45,438 nt of DNA, taken from CAIYHK01 sp964638795. Its GTDB lineage: Bacteria; Actinomycetota; Acidimicrobiia; Acidimicrobiales; Ilumatobacteraceae. Both the position numbers and the translations under genes were made by a program. Position 1 is the first letter of the stretch. Each line of letters begins with the position of its first letter. The stretch is taken from the NCBI GenBank assembly GCA_964638795.1, contig CAZXAX010000009.1, positions 1-45,438 of the forward strand, written 5' to 3'. The notes beneath the pieces were generated by a model, which had not been told where the DNA came from, searched no databases, and saw only the letters and a program-made list of their open reading frames with translations. Below are positions 26,675 to 35,682 of this stretch, in pieces.

Positions 26675-27175
26675 TCAGCCCTCCGTTACAACTTTGGAAG
26701 TTTGTACACCGACCATGGTGACCGTGACAACGAGTTCGCCATTTTGGTCGAAGAACTCTTGGATGTGTTCGGAAAACAGAAGCTTGCCGCCCTTCTTGCC
26801 TTCCTTTTCCCACGTGTTCCCAGGCTTGGCCTTGACAGTGAGAACGTCTCCCGCACGAATTGGGCGCTTGAATTCAAATTTCTGTGATGCGTGAAGTCCG
26901 CCGCCACCGCCGCCACCACCACCGGGTGCTGCGGTTACTCCGGTTGCATTTTTTCCAGAGCCAAACCATGGCTCACCGATCTTGGGGCGCAGCACGTAGT
27001 CGGGATCGAACTGGGCGCTCGCTTGCGGGAATGTGGGAGGTGCGATGATGCCTCCAACCTCGCTCTTTTTGGCGTACTCCTCATCTGAATAGATCGGATT
27101 CGGATCGCCAATTGAGCGGGCAAACATCATGATGTGTGATGACTCAACTGGGAATCGTTCTGCTGCCATACCCAT
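26675..27175 (-). CDS. FAS1-like / MaoC N-terminal hot-dog dehydratase subunit
   Basis: Starting at ATG 27173-27175 behind AAGGAAGG, the product has 166 residues. It shows the FAS1-like dehydratase pattern: MMFARSIGDPNPIYSDEEYA near the N-terminus, then GGIIAPPTFPQ, and HASQKFEFKRPIRAGDVL. A run of nine glycines precedes the HAS segment, longer than usual for this loop. The gene probably encodes the non-catalytic or substrate-binding partner of the MaoC protein that follows. A longer frame to 27268 overlaps the divergent esterase promoter and lacks homology. Confidence 0.85.
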   Translation of the reverse strand: MGMAAERFPVESSHIMMFARSIGDPNPIYSDEEYAKKSEVGGIIAPPTFPQASAQFDPDYVLRPKIGEPWFGSGKNATGVTAAPGGGGGGGGGLHASQKFEFKRPIRAGDVLTVKAKPGNTWEKEGKKGGKLLFSEHIQEFFDQNGELVVTVTMVGVQTSKVVTEG

Positions 27176-27286
27176 GTCCTTCCTTGTCTGGCACTGTTGT
27201 GCGCCCCAAACTCTATGCAAATCAGTGCCCCTCAAGCACACCCGACCACGCACACGGGCCCTTGCCATCAGGTATAGGTTTTGGCA

Positions 27287-28246
27287 GTGCCCGTACTCGC
27301 CGAAATCCAGCTGATCCTTGACCTGTTGAACTCCATTGAGCCGCCACCGCCGCCAAAAGATGAGGCGGAGCTCCTGGCGAGAATGCGGGCCACCATCGGG
27401 ATGATGCAGGAGCCCGTGAACGAAGCACTCGCGGTTGCATCGGTTGAGGACAAGGTGATTGAGTCCCAGGGTCTCTCAATACCTGTGCGTGTGTACACAC
27501 CCAAGAATCGACCCGTTGCTTTGATGGTGTATCTGCATGGCGGAGGCTTTTCGATTGGAAGCATTGACACGCACGATGGTTTGGCTCGTCGCTACTGCGG
27601 TAATGGCTCAATGGTTGTTGTGAACGTTGAGTATCGCCTTGCACCAGAAAATGCATTCCCAGCAGGGGTGGATGATTCACTTGCGGTAACTCTATGGGCG
27701 CAAGAAAATGCCGGGTTATTCGGGCTTCGGCCCGAGCAGGTGATTGTGGCAGGCGATTCTGCGGGGGGGAACCTTGCCGCAGTGACCGCTCAGACCCATA
27801 CGCAATTACTGCGTGCAGGAAAAATCAGTGCACCGCTTGCGGGCCACATCATGCATTGCCCTGTGACCGACATGCGTTACGGAGCGGATGATTCGTATCC
27901 GTCACGGAGAGAAAACGCGAGCGGATACATGCTCACCGATGAAATGATGCGCGCATTTTTTCATTTCTATTCTCAATCAGGTGCCACGCCTGAAGATGTG
28001 CGAGTGTCACCGCTATTGGCAGAGAGTCTCATCGGACTTTCTCCGGCCCTGCTTCTAACGGCCGAGTTTGATCCGTTGCGTGATGAAGGCGAGAAGTATG
28101 CCGAGGCGCTTCGTCATGCGGGGGTTGATGTCACATCAAAGAGATTCGATGGCACGATCCATGTTTTTATGATGTTTTCATCGCTTGTGTGTGCTCAAGA
28201 GTCCGATGCATTGGTGTTTGAATTTGTAAATCGTGTTGCGTCGTAA
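27287..28246 (+). CDS. Alpha/beta hydrolase, hormone-sensitive-lipase type esterase
   Basis: The 319-residue enzyme has the HSL oxyanion motif LHGGGFSIGS, the nucleophile Ser in AGDSAGGNLAA, the catalytic Asp in TAEFDPLRDEGEKY and the His in DGTIHVFMMF. It is a cytosolic esterase/lipase acting on short- to medium-chain esters. I choose GTG at 27287, since AGG lies eight bases upstream; TTG at 27281 in the same frame is possible. Its 3' end overlaps the next gene by 14 bases. Confidence 0.9.
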   Translation: MPVLAEIQLILDLLNSIEPPPPPKDEAELLARMRATIGMMQEPVNEALAVASVEDKVIESQGLSIPVRVYTPKNRPVALMVYLHGGGFSIGSIDTHDGLARRYCGNGSMVVVNVEYRLAPENAFPAGVDDSLAVTLWAQENAGLFGLRPEQVIVAGDSAGGNLAAVTAQTHTQLLRAGKISAPLAGHIMHCPVTDMRYGADDSYPSRRENASGYMLTDEMMRAFFHFYSQSGATPEDVRVSPLLAESLIGLSPALLLTAEFDPLRDEGEKYAEALRHAGVDVTSKRFDGTIHVFMMFSSLVCAQESDALVFEFVNRVAS

Positions 28247-29027
28247 ATTCTGGATCGGAGTTGCACTTGGTCTGATTGGGCTGATCGGTGGCGCGCTCAT
28301 CTTTCGTGCATGGCTCTTCAAGTCTCCGGATCCGGTTGACATTGATTCAGTAATTGATGAGTTTGAAAATCGTACGACCCTGCCGAACTCAACTGTGGAT
28401 CAAGGCCTTCTAGCTGAAGGTGTGTACCTATATGACACCGTTGGATTCGAAGCCGTAAAAGGACGTATCTCAACTAGTAACGAATACACCGAAATCACAC
28501 CCATCACGGTTCAGTGGACCGAGTGCGGGGTTGATTACCGCTGGGATGCGATGTCCACTCGCTGGGACCAGCTGAGTCTCTGCCTCGAAGAACGCGGACT
28601 GTTTGAAGTTCAAACAACCGAACAGCATGAATTTTTCCGCGTGCGCGAGACCCGGACTTACAAATGTGATGACCGCGCACTACTGGTTCCCTCAGCAGTT
28701 GTGAAAGGCGATTCGTGGGATGCGATATGTCGAGATGTTGATGCGCAGACAAACCGGACCACAACCGTTGAAGGAATTGAGTCATTCTTGGTTGATGGTG
28801 AGGAAATTGAAGTGATCCACATTGGCATTGACCAAGACCTGGTCGGATCAGCTGTGGGGACTGCCCGTATTGATTATTGGTTTCGCCAATCTGATGGACT
28901 AATCGTTCGATATGAGAAACTGATCTCGGCAGAACGCGACACTCCAATTGGAAGTGTGACCTATAGCGAAGAGGTTGAGATAATGCTTAAGTCCTTGGAG
29001 CCTGTCACTGCAGAACCGAAGGCTTGA
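28233..29027 (+). CDS. Membrane-anchored extracytoplasmic protein of unknown function
   Basis: The 264-residue protein has a basic start and one N-terminal membrane segment (about 6-28), and then a soluble beta-rich domain of about 230 residues. Four cysteines in the domain (about 98, 117, 144, 166) could pair. No catalytic motif is visible. The start is GTG at 28233, inside the end of the esterase gene, so translation is likely coupled. I do not recognise a family. Confidence 0.7.
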   Translation: MLRRKFWIGVALGLIGLIGGALIFRAWLFKSPDPVDIDSVIDEFENRTTLPNSTVDQGLLAEGVYLYDTVGFEAVKGRISTSNEYTEITPITVQWTECGVDYRWDAMSTRWDQLSLCLEERGLFEVQTTEQHEFFRVRETRTYKCDDRALLVPSAVVKGDSWDAICRDVDAQTNRTTTVEGIESFLVDGEEIEVIHIGIDQDLVGSAVGTARIDYWFRQSDGLIVRYEKLISAERDTPIGSVTYSEEVEIMLKSLEPVTAEPKA

Positions 29028-29033
29028 TCACAA

Positions 29034-29627
29034 TTGATCAACTATCTCTGGCTCGTGCTCGTTGTATTCGGCTGCAATGTGGTCCCTGCGTTTGCACCGC
29101 CCACATGGACGATTCTTGTGTTGTTTCGGTTTCAGTCGGACCTACATCCTGTGCCACTCGTCATTCTCGGGGCCATCTCAGCTGCCTCTGGCCGTTTTGT
29201 TCTTGCCCACGCATTTCGTCGATTACGCAATCGTCTGCCTTCCAAGACCATCAACAATTTGCGTTCTGCACGTGAAGTCTTAGTTGAACGTGGCAAGGGT
29301 CGTGCTTATGTATTGCTCGGACTATTTCTTGTCTCACCTTTGCCCTCTGCTCAGATGTTCGAAGCCGCTGGGCTCCTGATGATTCCACTTCCGCCGTTGA
29401 TGCTGGCGTTTATGTGTGGTCGGTTGGTTAGCTACTCGTTGTGGGTCGGCGGTGCTTCGGCGCTTCGAGAAACTGGTGTTGGCGACATCATGAAAGAAGG
29501 CTTCGCTAGCCCGTGGGCAATTGCACTTGAGGTTGTGTTGGTTGGTGGCGTCATTTTGTTGACTCAGATTGATTGGTCAAAGTACTCGCGACGTCCCCCT
29601 AATGAGCCAGAGGCGGCCAGTGATTAG
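29034..29627 (+). CDS. DedA/VTT-like integral membrane protein
   Basis: The 197-residue protein has about five hydrophobic segments. The segment YVLLGLFLVSPLPSAQMFEAAGL followed by LMLAFMCGRLVSY resembles the re-entrant loop of the VTT (DedA/SNARE-associated) fold, but it is short and the match is by eye. The first possible start is TTG at 29034, six bases after the preceding stop, with no clear Shine-Dalgarno; GTG at 29052 is an alternative. Confidence 0.65.
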   Translation: MINYLWLVLVVFGCNVVPAFAPPTWTILVLFRFQSDLHPVPLVILGAISAASGRFVLAHAFRRLRNRLPSKTINNLRSAREVLVERGKGRAYVLLGLFLVSPLPSAQMFEAAGLLMIPLPPLMLAFMCGRLVSYSLWVGGASALRETGVGDIMKEGFASPWAIALEVVLVGGVILLTQIDWSKYSRRPPNEPEAASD

Positions 29628-29676
29628 TTGTTGGATGAACAAGTAAAAGTGTCCGCGGTTGTGGTACTAAAGATGC

Positions 29677-30114
29677 GTGGCAGATAGTCGAGTTAGAGCC
29701 GCCGGTGGGGTGGTATGGCGCAAAACCGCGCGTGGGAATGTTGAGGTCTTGTTGGTCCATCGTCCGGGTGAGGGATATGACGACTGGACCTTTCCAAAAG
29801 GCAAGAAGGATTCGATGGATGAATCCGATGAAGACTGTGCGCTGCGTGAGGTTTATGAAGAAACCGGTTATCTGTGCCAGCTCGGACATGAGATTGCCCG
29901 TGTCAGTTATCTGGATCGCAAGAGCCGTGACAAGCGTGTGCGTTACTGGGCAATGACCGTACTTGGTGGTCACGAGGAACTCTCAAACGAAGTTGATGAA
30001 GTGCGATGGATACCTATTGACAAAGTTCCAACAAAACTCACTTATGAACGAGACGAGAAAGTGGTTAATGCTTTCCGTGCATATTTAGAGTCCGGACTCG
30101 CCGATCACCTTTAG
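29677..30114 (+). CDS. Nudix hydrolase, MutT1-like
   Basis: The 145-residue protein starts at GTG 29677 and has AAGGVVWR, WTFPKGK and the Nudix end REVYEETGY with the catalytic REXXEE glutamates. The PKGK entry is characteristic of MutT1/diadenosine-polyphosphate-type enzymes. Between the Gly of PKGK and the first conserved Glu there are six residues, one more than the canonical box. It hydrolyses a nucleoside diphosphate linked to X; the substrate is unknown. It overlaps the convergent hemolysin III gene by four bases. Confidence 0.9.
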   Translation: MADSRVRAAGGVVWRKTARGNVEVLLVHRPGEGYDDWTFPKGKKDSMDESDEDCALREVYEETGYLCQLGHEIARVSYLDRKSRDKRVRYWAMTVLGGHEELSNEVDEVRWIPIDKVPTKLTYERDEKVVNAFRAYLESGLADHL

Positions 30115-30770
30115 CTCATTTTTTCAACAACGAGCATTGTGGCCCAGAAGTGCAGTGCTGCAGCCACGACGGTGTTCACATGCCAAAGCTCATGGAAGCC
30201 AAAATGATCTGGCGCCAAACGTGGACGCTTTGTGAAGAACAAAATTGCACCGGTTGTGTAGACCGCACCACCTGCTAGGTAGAACAACACGGGCCACCAG
30301 CCGACCACACCGTGTATGTGAGGAATAATCCAAACCGCGATCCAACCAATTGCTATGTACATTCCCATCGCAGTTTTGAACATCTTGCCGAATACCGTGA
30401 GCAAGATGCCGATAGCACTGGCAGACCACACGATCCACATATATAAAGGTCCATTGTCTTCGCGAAGACCGATAACGCACATCGGGGTGTATGTGCCCGC
30501 AATCAGTACATAGATCATCGAGTGATCTAACTTGCGCATGAACGCCTGTGACTCCTCGGTTTTTGTCAAACGGTGATATGAAGATGAAATCGCAAAGACC
30601 CCGTGTAATGAGAGGGCGTAGAGACCAACCGCGATTCGGTCTGTGACACCGTTGGCACTGAGGATGAGCCAGATGCCTAGGGGAATAGTTGCAAATGCCG
30701 CATAAGTGTGGAGTCGACCACGCCAATGGGGTCGCATTCGACCCGTTCGAAACTCGAAATACCTCGGCAC
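30111..30770 (-). CDS. Hemolysin III / YqfA family (PAQR) membrane protein
   Basis: This 219-residue protein has seven membrane segments and the PAQR metal-site residues: Ser and His in AISSSYHRLTK, the Asp and His in RKLDHSMIYVLIAGTYTP, and the two His in FGFHELWHVNTVV. Bacterial hemolysin III proteins are in the same superfamily as adiponectin receptors and may be ceramidase-like hydrolases. The start is GTG at 30768-30770; a later ATG at residue 12 is also possible. Confidence 0.92.
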   Translation of the reverse strand: MPRYFEFRTGRMRPHWRGRLHTYAAFATIPLGIWLILSANGVTDRIAVGLYALSLHGVFAISSSYHRLTKTEESQAFMRKLDHSMIYVLIAGTYTPMCVIGLREDNGPLYMWIVWSASAIGILLTVFGKMFKTAMGMYIAIGWIAVWIIPHIHGVVGWWPVLFYLAGGAVYTTGAILFFTKRPRLAPDHFGFHELWHVNTVVAAALHFWATMLVVEKMS

Positions 30771-30833
30771 TTGTTCACCATATACATAAATGAGGTAGAG
30801 ATGTGGGTCACAAGTGGGTGATAAGCATTGTTT

Positions 30834-31766
30834 ATGCGTCGTTCATCTTTGCCTGAAGTTCTTGAAGAATTGGTGTCTGGAAATCGCCTCGCACCTGAAG
30901 ACTCCAAACGAATCCTCAAAGCACCACGTTTCTCTTTTGATGTACGGGAACTTCTTTACTATCTCGCGGCTTTGATTGTGACCGTTGGAGTGGTTCGTCT
31001 AGTCGTAGTGATCTTCAGTGATGTGTCAACAATGGCCGTAATTGCTGCACTGTATTTGGCGGCATTGGTTTCTGCCGCCGTTGCTTGGCGTCTGCAACGC
31101 ATGCAAGGTTGGGTTGCGCGTCTTGGCGAAGTCACCGAATTACTGGCAGTACTTTCGTGTGCCATTGCCACTGGTGTGCTGTTGAGAGAGCAGGTTGACC
31201 TTTCTGGAGAAGTCGCAGTCATCATTCCTGCATCAACTTCAGCAATATGGGGAGTTATCAGGCTCAGAGCAACTCGGTTTTCTGCAACCGCTGTGATGAT
31301 TCCGTCTCTCTTGGTCACAGGGGGCAGTGCATCAGCGCTGTTGGATTGGGATGGTCCGCCAGGCGCATTGCCGGTCATGGTTGCTGCTGCAGTACTGGTG
31401 TTAATCGGAACACTCGATCTGCAGTGGCCCCTCGCATTTCGTGCCGTTGGGGCTTACACGCTTTTGATGACAGCACCACAGTGGGTTGGCGAGCGTGGTT
31501 CGGTTGGCGGGCTAGCAGTGACCCTTGCAATTGGCGCGGCACTGTTTGCGCTCGGCGCATTGAACATGTGGATTGAACTGCTGATTGCCGGTGGATTGAC
31601 TATCACTATCGGCATCTCGGTGTTCGTCTTCAAGAATGTTGACAACGAGGTTTTGCAGGGGATCTTGGTTGTTGCCATCGGTCTGTTGATCGTGACCACC
31701 ACGGGTCTCGTCTACCGTCGTCAACTCAAGATTCATCCGACGCTCATGACCAAGGCACAAGGATGA
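30834..31766 (+). CDS. Multi-pass membrane protein of unknown function
   Basis: The 310-residue protein has a soluble N-terminal stretch of about 40 residues (PEVLEELVSGNRLAPEDSKRIL) and then about nine to ten hydrophobic segments to the end. The short helical N-terminus followed by a polytopic domain is reminiscent of DUF2157-type proteins, but I cannot confirm this. The ATG at 30834 is preferred over TTG at 30828. Confidence 0.7.
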   Translation: MRRSSLPEVLEELVSGNRLAPEDSKRILKAPRFSFDVRELLYYLAALIVTVGVVRLVVVIFSDVSTMAVIAALYLAALVSAAVAWRLQRMQGWVARLGEVTELLAVLSCAIATGVLLREQVDLSGEVAVIIPASTSAIWGVIRLRATRFSATAVMIPSLLVTGGSASALLDWDGPPGALPVMVAAAVLVLIGTLDLQWPLAFRAVGAYTLLMTAPQWVGERGSVGGLAVTLAIGAALFALGALNMWIELLIAGGLTITIGISVFVFKNVDNEVLQGILVVAIGLLIVTTTGLVYRRQLKIHPTLMTKAQG

Positions 31767-31843
31767 CCATCACATAGACGACGAATTCTGGGTGATTTTT
31801 GATCTGTTACTGTATTGAAAAATACTCAAGCAACGGAGTTGAT

Positions 31844-32647
31844 GTGGTGCAATCTGTCCCTTTTGTAGCGCGTGGTTCACGCGTTCTGCTAACCGGTGCA
31901 TCCTCAGGAATTGGTGCAAAACTTGCTGTTCGTCTCGCATCTGAAGGTGCGATTTTGGGTCTTGTTGGGCGAGATACACAGAGGCTCTCGGCTGTGCTTG
32001 CTGAATGTGAGAAACATAGATCGGGTCATAGGTCTTGGGTATGTGACCTTGCTGATTGGAATCAGGTGGACAACCTTGCAGCTGAAGCTCAAGTTTGGGG
32101 ACCGATTGATTGTCTGATCAATAACGCAGGAGTTCCTAAACGTAAAAGTGCACTCAAAATTGACGCAACCACTGTTGAGGCTGTCATGCGCATCAATTAC
32201 ACATCACCTGTTCGATTGACCCTTTCAGTTTTGCCACAGATGTTGGAGTGTGGGTCTGGTCGAGTGGTTTTTGTGTCATCGGTCGCAGCCACCCTTTCCT
32301 CACCAGGTGAAGGTGCTTACGATGCTTCCAAGGCCGCTCTATCAGTTTTTGCTGAAGCGATGGCGATCGATGTTTGGGATCAGGGGATACGGGTGAACAT
32401 TGTCTATCCAGGGGTAGTTGACACACCTTTATTCTCAGTTCCAGACAATGATCCAATGTCCACAAGTATCGAAAAGATCACCGTTGATGAATTCGTTGAT
32501 GGCATGTATGCCGCACTGGTTGAGGATCGCTTGGAGACTTATATCCCTGCGTACTTTCATGACATCGCCAAGACCAAAGCGCAAAATGTTGGCGCATTCA
32601 TCGCGGGTTCTGTTGGCTGGATTCGACAACAGAACAGTGCCGGCTGA
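31844..32647 (+). CDS. Short-chain dehydrogenase/reductase
   Basis: From GTG 31844, five bases after GGAG, the product has 267 residues. The Rossmann motif is TGASSGIG, the structural motif is INNAG, and the catalytic set is Ser in VFVSSVAA with Tyr and Lys in YDASK. The C-terminal extension suggests the classical SDR group with a fatty-acyl or small alcohol/ketone substrate. It is followed 46 bases later by the aminotransferase gene. Confidence 0.92.
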   Translation: MVQSVPFVARGSRVLLTGASSGIGAKLAVRLASEGAILGLVGRDTQRLSAVLAECEKHRSGHRSWVCDLADWNQVDNLAAEAQVWGPIDCLINNAGVPKRKSALKIDATTVEAVMRINYTSPVRLTLSVLPQMLECGSGRVVFVSSVAATLSSPGEGAYDASKAALSVFAEAMAIDVWDQGIRVNIVYPGVVDTPLFSVPDNDPMSTSIEKITVDEFVDGMYAALVEDRLETYIPAYFHDIAKTKAQNVGAFIAGSVGWIRQQNSAG

Positions 32648-32693
32648 TTAACAGATTTGAAGCAAAGAAAGACAATAGAAAAGCGGGGGGAAC

Positions 32694-34082
32694 ATGACCA
32701 ACACAGCATGGGCAAAGCGAGATGCGAAGCACCTAATCCATCCAGTGACGCCACCGTCAGAAATTGAAAAAGGTGGTGCACGTGTTGTTGTTGAAGGCAA
32801 CGGTTGGATGATCACTGACGATCGCGGCCGGGAACTAATTGATGGATTCGCTGGCTTGTGGTGTGTGTCTGTTGGGCATGGTCATCCTGAGATCATTGAA
32901 GCCGTTAAGGACCAGATGGAGACTCTCGAGTACTTCACCACATTCCACGGCCAATCACATCCCAAAGCGATTGAACTTGCAGAGAAAATTGCATCGATGA
33001 TGCCACCTGAGTATGGCTTGAATCGTGTGATGTTCTCTTCTGGTGGCTCAGAAGCAAATGAAACGAACATCAAGTTGGTTCGCATGTACTGGTCTGTCCA
33101 GGGGCAGAATCGCCGCTTTGTCATCGTTGGTCGTAACCACGGCTATCACGGGCTAACCATTGCCACCATGACCGCTACAGGAATACATCCAATGCGGTGG
33201 AACTTTGGTCCCGCATCACCGGGGTTTGCACACATTCCTGCGCCGTACTGTTACCAGTGTGAGCTAAAACTTGAATACCCATCGTGTGGGCTCGCCTGTG
33301 CCAGTGCTTTTGAAAAACTGATTGAAGAGCAGGGTGCTGAGAACATTGCCGCATTCATCGCTGAGCCCGTGATTGGTGCTGGAGGAATCATCCCTCCACC
33401 TGAGGGCTACTTCCAGAAGATCCGAGAGATTTGTGACAAGCATGGGATTCTCCTCATCGTGGATGAGGTCGTTACGGGCTTTGGCCGAGGTGGAACGATG
33501 TTCGGCTTTGAGCGATATGGAGTGCGACCAGACATCGTTACGCTCGCGAAGGGAATTACAAGTGGATACCTACCACTTGGAGCTTCAGTGATCTCTGATC
33601 ATGTTTACAACACGATTACAGCAAACCTGCATGAGATGATGCCGATAAGCCACGGCTTTACCTATTCGGGTCACCCAACTTGTTGTGCAGCCGCACTCAA
33701 AAACATCGAGATCATTGAACGTGAGAATCTGACTGAGAATGCAGCCCTTGTTGGTGCATATTTGCAAGATCAACTGAAGAAGCGACTCGGCCATTTTCAG
33801 ACTGTGGGTGAGATTCGTGGTGTCGGGCTGATGGTTGGAATTGAACTTGTTGCAGACCGCGCCACCAAGCGAGGATTCAAACTCCCACACGCAGCGTGTT
33901 CAATGGTGGAGCATGAGGCTTGGGAGCGTGGTCTCTATTGCCGTGCAATGGGTATGGAGACGGTGGGCCTCGCGCCACCATTAACCATCACAAATGAAGT
34001 TGTTGATCAAATTGTTGACATCCTCGTTGAGTCATGGGAAGCCATGGAAGCCAAGATGATCCCTTTTGACCAAGGACTTTGA
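32694..34082 (+). CDS. Class III pyridoxal-phosphate aminotransferase
   Basis: This 462-residue PLP enzyme resembles omega-amino acid:pyruvate aminotransferases. SSGGSEANE binds the cofactor phosphate, Asp257 in LIVDEVVTGFGR contacts the pyridine nitrogen, and Lys286 in LAKGITSGYLPLGA forms the Schiff base. A four-cysteine insert (C186, C189, C198, C202) is seen in many relatives of this subgroup. It probably moves amino groups from an omega-amine or beta-amino acid to pyruvate or a similar acceptor. A GGGGGG Shine-Dalgarno precedes the ATG. Confidence 0.93.
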   Translation: MTNTAWAKRDAKHLIHPVTPPSEIEKGGARVVVEGNGWMITDDRGRELIDGFAGLWCVSVGHGHPEIIEAVKDQMETLEYFTTFHGQSHPKAIELAEKIASMMPPEYGLNRVMFSSGGSEANETNIKLVRMYWSVQGQNRRFVIVGRNHGYHGLTIATMTATGIHPMRWNFGPASPGFAHIPAPYCYQCELKLEYPSCGLACASAFEKLIEEQGAENIAAFIAEPVIGAGGIIPPPEGYFQKIREICDKHGILLIVDEVVTGFGRGGTMFGFERYGVRPDIVTLAKGITSGYLPLGASVISDHVYNTITANLHEMMPISHGFTYSGHPTCCAAALKNIEIIERENLTENAALVGAYLQDQLKKRLGHFQTVGEIRGVGLMVGIELVADRATKRGFKLPHAACSMVEHEAWERGLYCRAMGMETVGLAPPLTITNEVVDQIVDILVESWEAMEAKMIPFDQGL

Positions 34083-34097
34083 TTAACCCTGTATTAC

Positions 34098-35594
34098 CTA
34101 TTCCATCTTCGGGTGGGCAAATGGACTTGGGTGCGGTCGCACAGCAGGAGATTTAAAGAATGGTTGAACAACTTCACCCAGTAATTGAGCAATCACATGG
34201 CTGTGGTTCATTGAGGTAACTAGGTTTGTGTCTTCAAGTGGGTCAGCAAGTAGATCAAAAAGTTGACATGGCTCAAGACTGTCTTCATCAACTATCAACT
34301 TCCAATGGCTATCGTCATTTTTGATTTCAAATGAGGCGAAACCCCAGTTCTCACTTACTGAGTAACTGCGAGGTGACGGATCATCACCGGTGAAGTACCC
34401 AATCAAAGAACGACCTTCACCACCAGGGACTGAGTCAGCACCAAAAATTGATCGCACCGTAGCTGGAACATCAATGTGCTCAATGAGGTCATCTATGACC
34501 CTTGCATCACACCCTTGAGGTGGTCTCACAATCAAAGGCACACGAACAGCACCTTCATACAAGACACACTTAGACATCAATCCATGATCACCAGCCATTT
34601 CACCATGGTCACTTGTGTAAATAATCCATGTATTGGCTAGAAGGCCAGTTGTATCCAGAGCGTCCACAATTCGTCCAACAGCATGATCGATTATCCCAAT
34701 GTTCGCTAGGTATGCACGTCGCATTCCTTCAATTGCTCTTGGATCCATCGTGTCGGTATCTGACAACTGCAGCATTCCAGCAACCAACTTTCCATAGTTA
34801 CCAGCAGTGGAGTGATCGGGTCGCATAGTGCTTTTGGGTGGCTCTGGAATCTGTGGTGCATATTTTTCCCGCGCCTCAATTGGTGCGTCCCAAGGATCGT
34901 GTGGACCCGGAAAGCCAACGAACAAAAAGAACGGGGCTTTGTGATTCCAATTCTGAATCCATTGCACTACAGCGTCACCATGCCATGTATCGATGTAATC
35001 GGTTAATGGCAACGGAGTTGGTGTCGCATCCCACATTGGGACATTTTTTGTGGCACCAACTCCACTTTCATTTTCCCCGTGATAACTACGGTCAGCAATA
35101 TGATGTTTGTAAAAGTCAAGCAAACCTTGTTTAGCGAGGTGATCGGTATAACGATTACGGGGTGACACCGTGAATTTGTCACCTGTCTCTGTCACTTCTG
35201 TGAAGCCACGATTCCTCAAAAGATCAGCACTCTCGTCAATGTGTGGAGCTCGAACTGAATCATCCCTGGTTAAGTGTGCTTTACCTATCAGGGATGTATG
35301 GACACCAGCATTTTGCAAACTATGCAGTGACGTAGGCATTTCAATTGGTACCTCAGCCCAGTTCGTATACACACCATGGTCACGCACGTATCGCTCCGTG
35401 AGAAGAGACGCACGAGCTGGCATGCATAGTGGTCCCTGACAACTCACCCTGGTGAAACGAATGCCAGACTTTGCCAGCCAATCAATGTTCGGTGTATTGG
35501 CAGTTGAATTACCGGCACAACCCAGGGCATCTGCTCGATGCTGGTCAGCCATAAGAAAGATCACATTTGGCTGTGTCACGCTGTTCTGCATCAT
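34098..35594 (-). CDS. Type I sulfatase
   Basis: I set the start at the ATG 35592-35594 (protein MMQNSVTQ...), 498 residues; the frame upstream adds unrelated residues. The formylglycine motif is C57-M-P-A-R61 in LCMPARASLLT. Metal ligands lie in ADQHR (16-20) and TSDHGEMAGDHGL. There is no signal peptide, so it should be cytosolic and act on a small imported sulfate ester or phosphonate-type substrate. The Cys-type motif would need a formylglycine-generating enzyme, which is not in this window. Confidence 0.92.
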   Translation of the reverse strand: MMQNSVTQPNVIFLMADQHRADALGCAGNSTANTPNIDWLAKSGIRFTRVSCQGPLCMPARASLLTERYVRDHGVYTNWAEVPIEMPTSLHSLQNAGVHTSLIGKAHLTRDDSVRAPHIDESADLLRNRGFTEVTETGDKFTVSPRNRYTDHLAKQGLLDFYKHHIADRSYHGENESGVGATKNVPMWDATPTPLPLTDYIDTWHGDAVVQWIQNWNHKAPFFLFVGFPGPHDPWDAPIEAREKYAPQIPEPPKSTMRPDHSTAGNYGKLVAGMLQLSDTDTMDPRAIEGMRRAYLANIGIIDHAVGRIVDALDTTGLLANTWIIYTSDHGEMAGDHGLMSKCVLYEGAVRVPLIVRPPQGCDARVIDDLIEHIDVPATVRSIFGADSVPGGEGRSLIGYFTGDDPSPRSYSVSENWGFASFEIKNDDSHWKLIVDEDSLEPCQLFDLLADPLEDTNLVTSMNHSHVIAQLLGEVVQPFFKSPAVRPHPSPFAHPKME

Positions 35595-35682
35595 GGTTGC
35601 ACAGTAGATTCCCCATACAATTTGGTCAATAAGTAGCCGCCAAGTCAGTGGAATCAATGCGGTGTATCAAGGTAGGTAAATC

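Noticed and set aside
35595..35657. Longer start for the sulfatase
   Set aside because: The added residues have no family similarity, and the metal-binding strand begins shortly after the ATG at 35594.
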